Assembly: GCF_001664485.1 (NCBI RefSeq)
Contig: NZ_CP013630.1
Coordinates: 685,001-749,000 of the forward strand
Direction of reading: 5' to 3'
Source of the DNA: Rhizobium sp. N324
GTDB taxonomy: Bacteria > Pseudomonadota > Alphaproteobacteria > Rhizobiales > Rhizobiaceae
DNA length: 64,000 nucleotides
This document shows, piece by piece, positions 63,736 through 64,000 of this stretch. Made by a program: the position numbers and the translations under genes. The notes under the pieces were generated by a model that was not told the origin of the DNA, made no database searches, and saw only the letters and a list, made by a program, of their open reading frames with translations. Within the stretch, counting starts at the first letter, position 1; each line of letters begins with the position of its first letter.

Positions 63736-64000
63736 GTGGCTATTTCGCCCCCCAGTGATCTGGTCCTGGACGTTGTCAAAGCTGCCGACCCCATGGAGGT
63801 TCAGGCGGCCCAGGAAAAACTGAAGGCAAATCGTGCGGCCTTTGCCGCAACGAGCCTCGCCGAGAACGGCAAGGGTTTCTCCAATACGGTCGATGTTCTC
63901 GACCATATCGGCCAGAAGAGCGGCCTCAACAGCATCCAGAACCGCACCAAGGCCGAGGAGGTCCCGGAAAGCTACCGGAAGTTCGAAGCCATGGTTCTGC
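63736..64000 (+). CDS. flgJ: Rod-binding FlgJ-like protein (partial, runs off the window)
   Basis: A GTG start at 63736 with AGAGGA upstream opens a frame of 88 codons to the window edge: AISPPSDLVLDVVKAADPMEVQ near the start and VPESYRKFEAMVL at the end, the onset of the rod-binding FlgJ motif (FEAMxLQ). Rhizobial FlgJ proteins lack the muramidase domain, which fits the separate lytic transglycosylase gene at 53213. Confidence 0.75.
   Translation, partial: MAISPPSDLVLDVVKAADPMEVQAAQEKLKANRAAFAATSLAENGKGFSNTVDVLDHIGQKSGLNSIQNRTKAEEVPESYRKFEAMVL

Noticed and set aside
1..64000. tRNA, rRNA or CRISPR arrays
   Set aside because: None was recognised on either strand; the only short repeats are the flagellin leaders, the RIME-like elements and the 23-base units after visR.

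Overview
The window is a contiguous stretch of chromosome from an alphaproteobacterium of the order Rhizobiales, most probably a Rhizobium close to R. leguminosarum/R. etli. Reasons: the high G+C coding style; the gene order icpA-cheS-cheY1-cheA-cheW-cheR-cheB-cheY2-cheD-cheT-fliF-visN-visR, which is the rhizobial flagellar/chemotaxis region; the rhizobia-specific genes visN, visR, rem, motC, motD and motE; four adjacent short flagellin genes; and palindromic intergenic mosaic elements of the rhizobial RIME type. The species call is an inference from layout, not from a database match.

Layout. (1) About 1-7.1 kb is a signal-transduction island: a membrane PAS histidine kinase, a single-domain receiver and a hybrid receiver-kinase-receiver in one leftward operon; a divergent single-domain receiver; then an orphan LuxR-type regulator with a receiver, convergent with a small soluble histidine kinase. 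(2) About 7.2-14.1 kb is housekeeping: a fused SecDF, a small membrane protein, a KefB/YbaL-type cation:proton antiporter, a short XRE regulator and a family-39 glycosyltransferase. (3) 14.6-23.0 kb is the ten-gene chemotaxis operon, opened by a soluble globin-domain receptor and ending in cheD and cheT. (4) 23.1-26.6 kb holds fliF and the class I motility regulators visN/visR. (5) 26.8-32.2 kb is the leftward operon motA-fliM-fliN-fliG-flhB-orf. (6) 32.4-41.4 kb runs rightward: flgF-fliI-orf, then flgB-flgC-fliE-flgG-flgA-flgI-motE-flgH-fliL-fliP, closed by a strong bidirectional terminator. (7) 41.5-43.5 kb is a leftward SPINDLY/GT41-type glycosyltransferase. (8) 43.9-48.4 kb holds flaA, flaB, flaC and the divergent flaD. 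(9) 48.6-53.8 kb is a FliH-like gene, motB, motC, motD(fliK) and a lytic transglycosylase. (10) 54.1 kb to the right edge is rem, flgE, flgK, flgL, flaF, flbT, flgD, fliQ, flhA, fliR, a FliJ-like gene and the start of a flgJ-like gene.

How it fits together: VisN/VisR (class IA) activates rem (class IB), whose product drives the class II hook-basal-body, export and motor genes. Flagellins are made last, with FlaF and FlbT acting after transcription. The che operon sets rotation speed through CheA, CheY1 and CheY2.

The most interesting signal is in the flagellin leaders. flaA, flaB and flaC each carry two successive hairpins just upstream of the start codon. The second one buries the Shine-Dalgarno sequence and shows a compensatory base-pair change between flaA and flaB/flaC; flaD lacks it. 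This looks like a cis-acting RNA switch, and the likely trans factors, FlaF and FlbT, are encoded 10-15 kb away in the same window. Other points of note: a nearly perfect 26-bp palindrome upstream of rem, a globin receptor that seems to have lost its haem ligand, CheD and CheT ending in similar acidic-FF tails, unannotated FliH and FliJ candidates, and a glycosyltransferase beside the flagellins.
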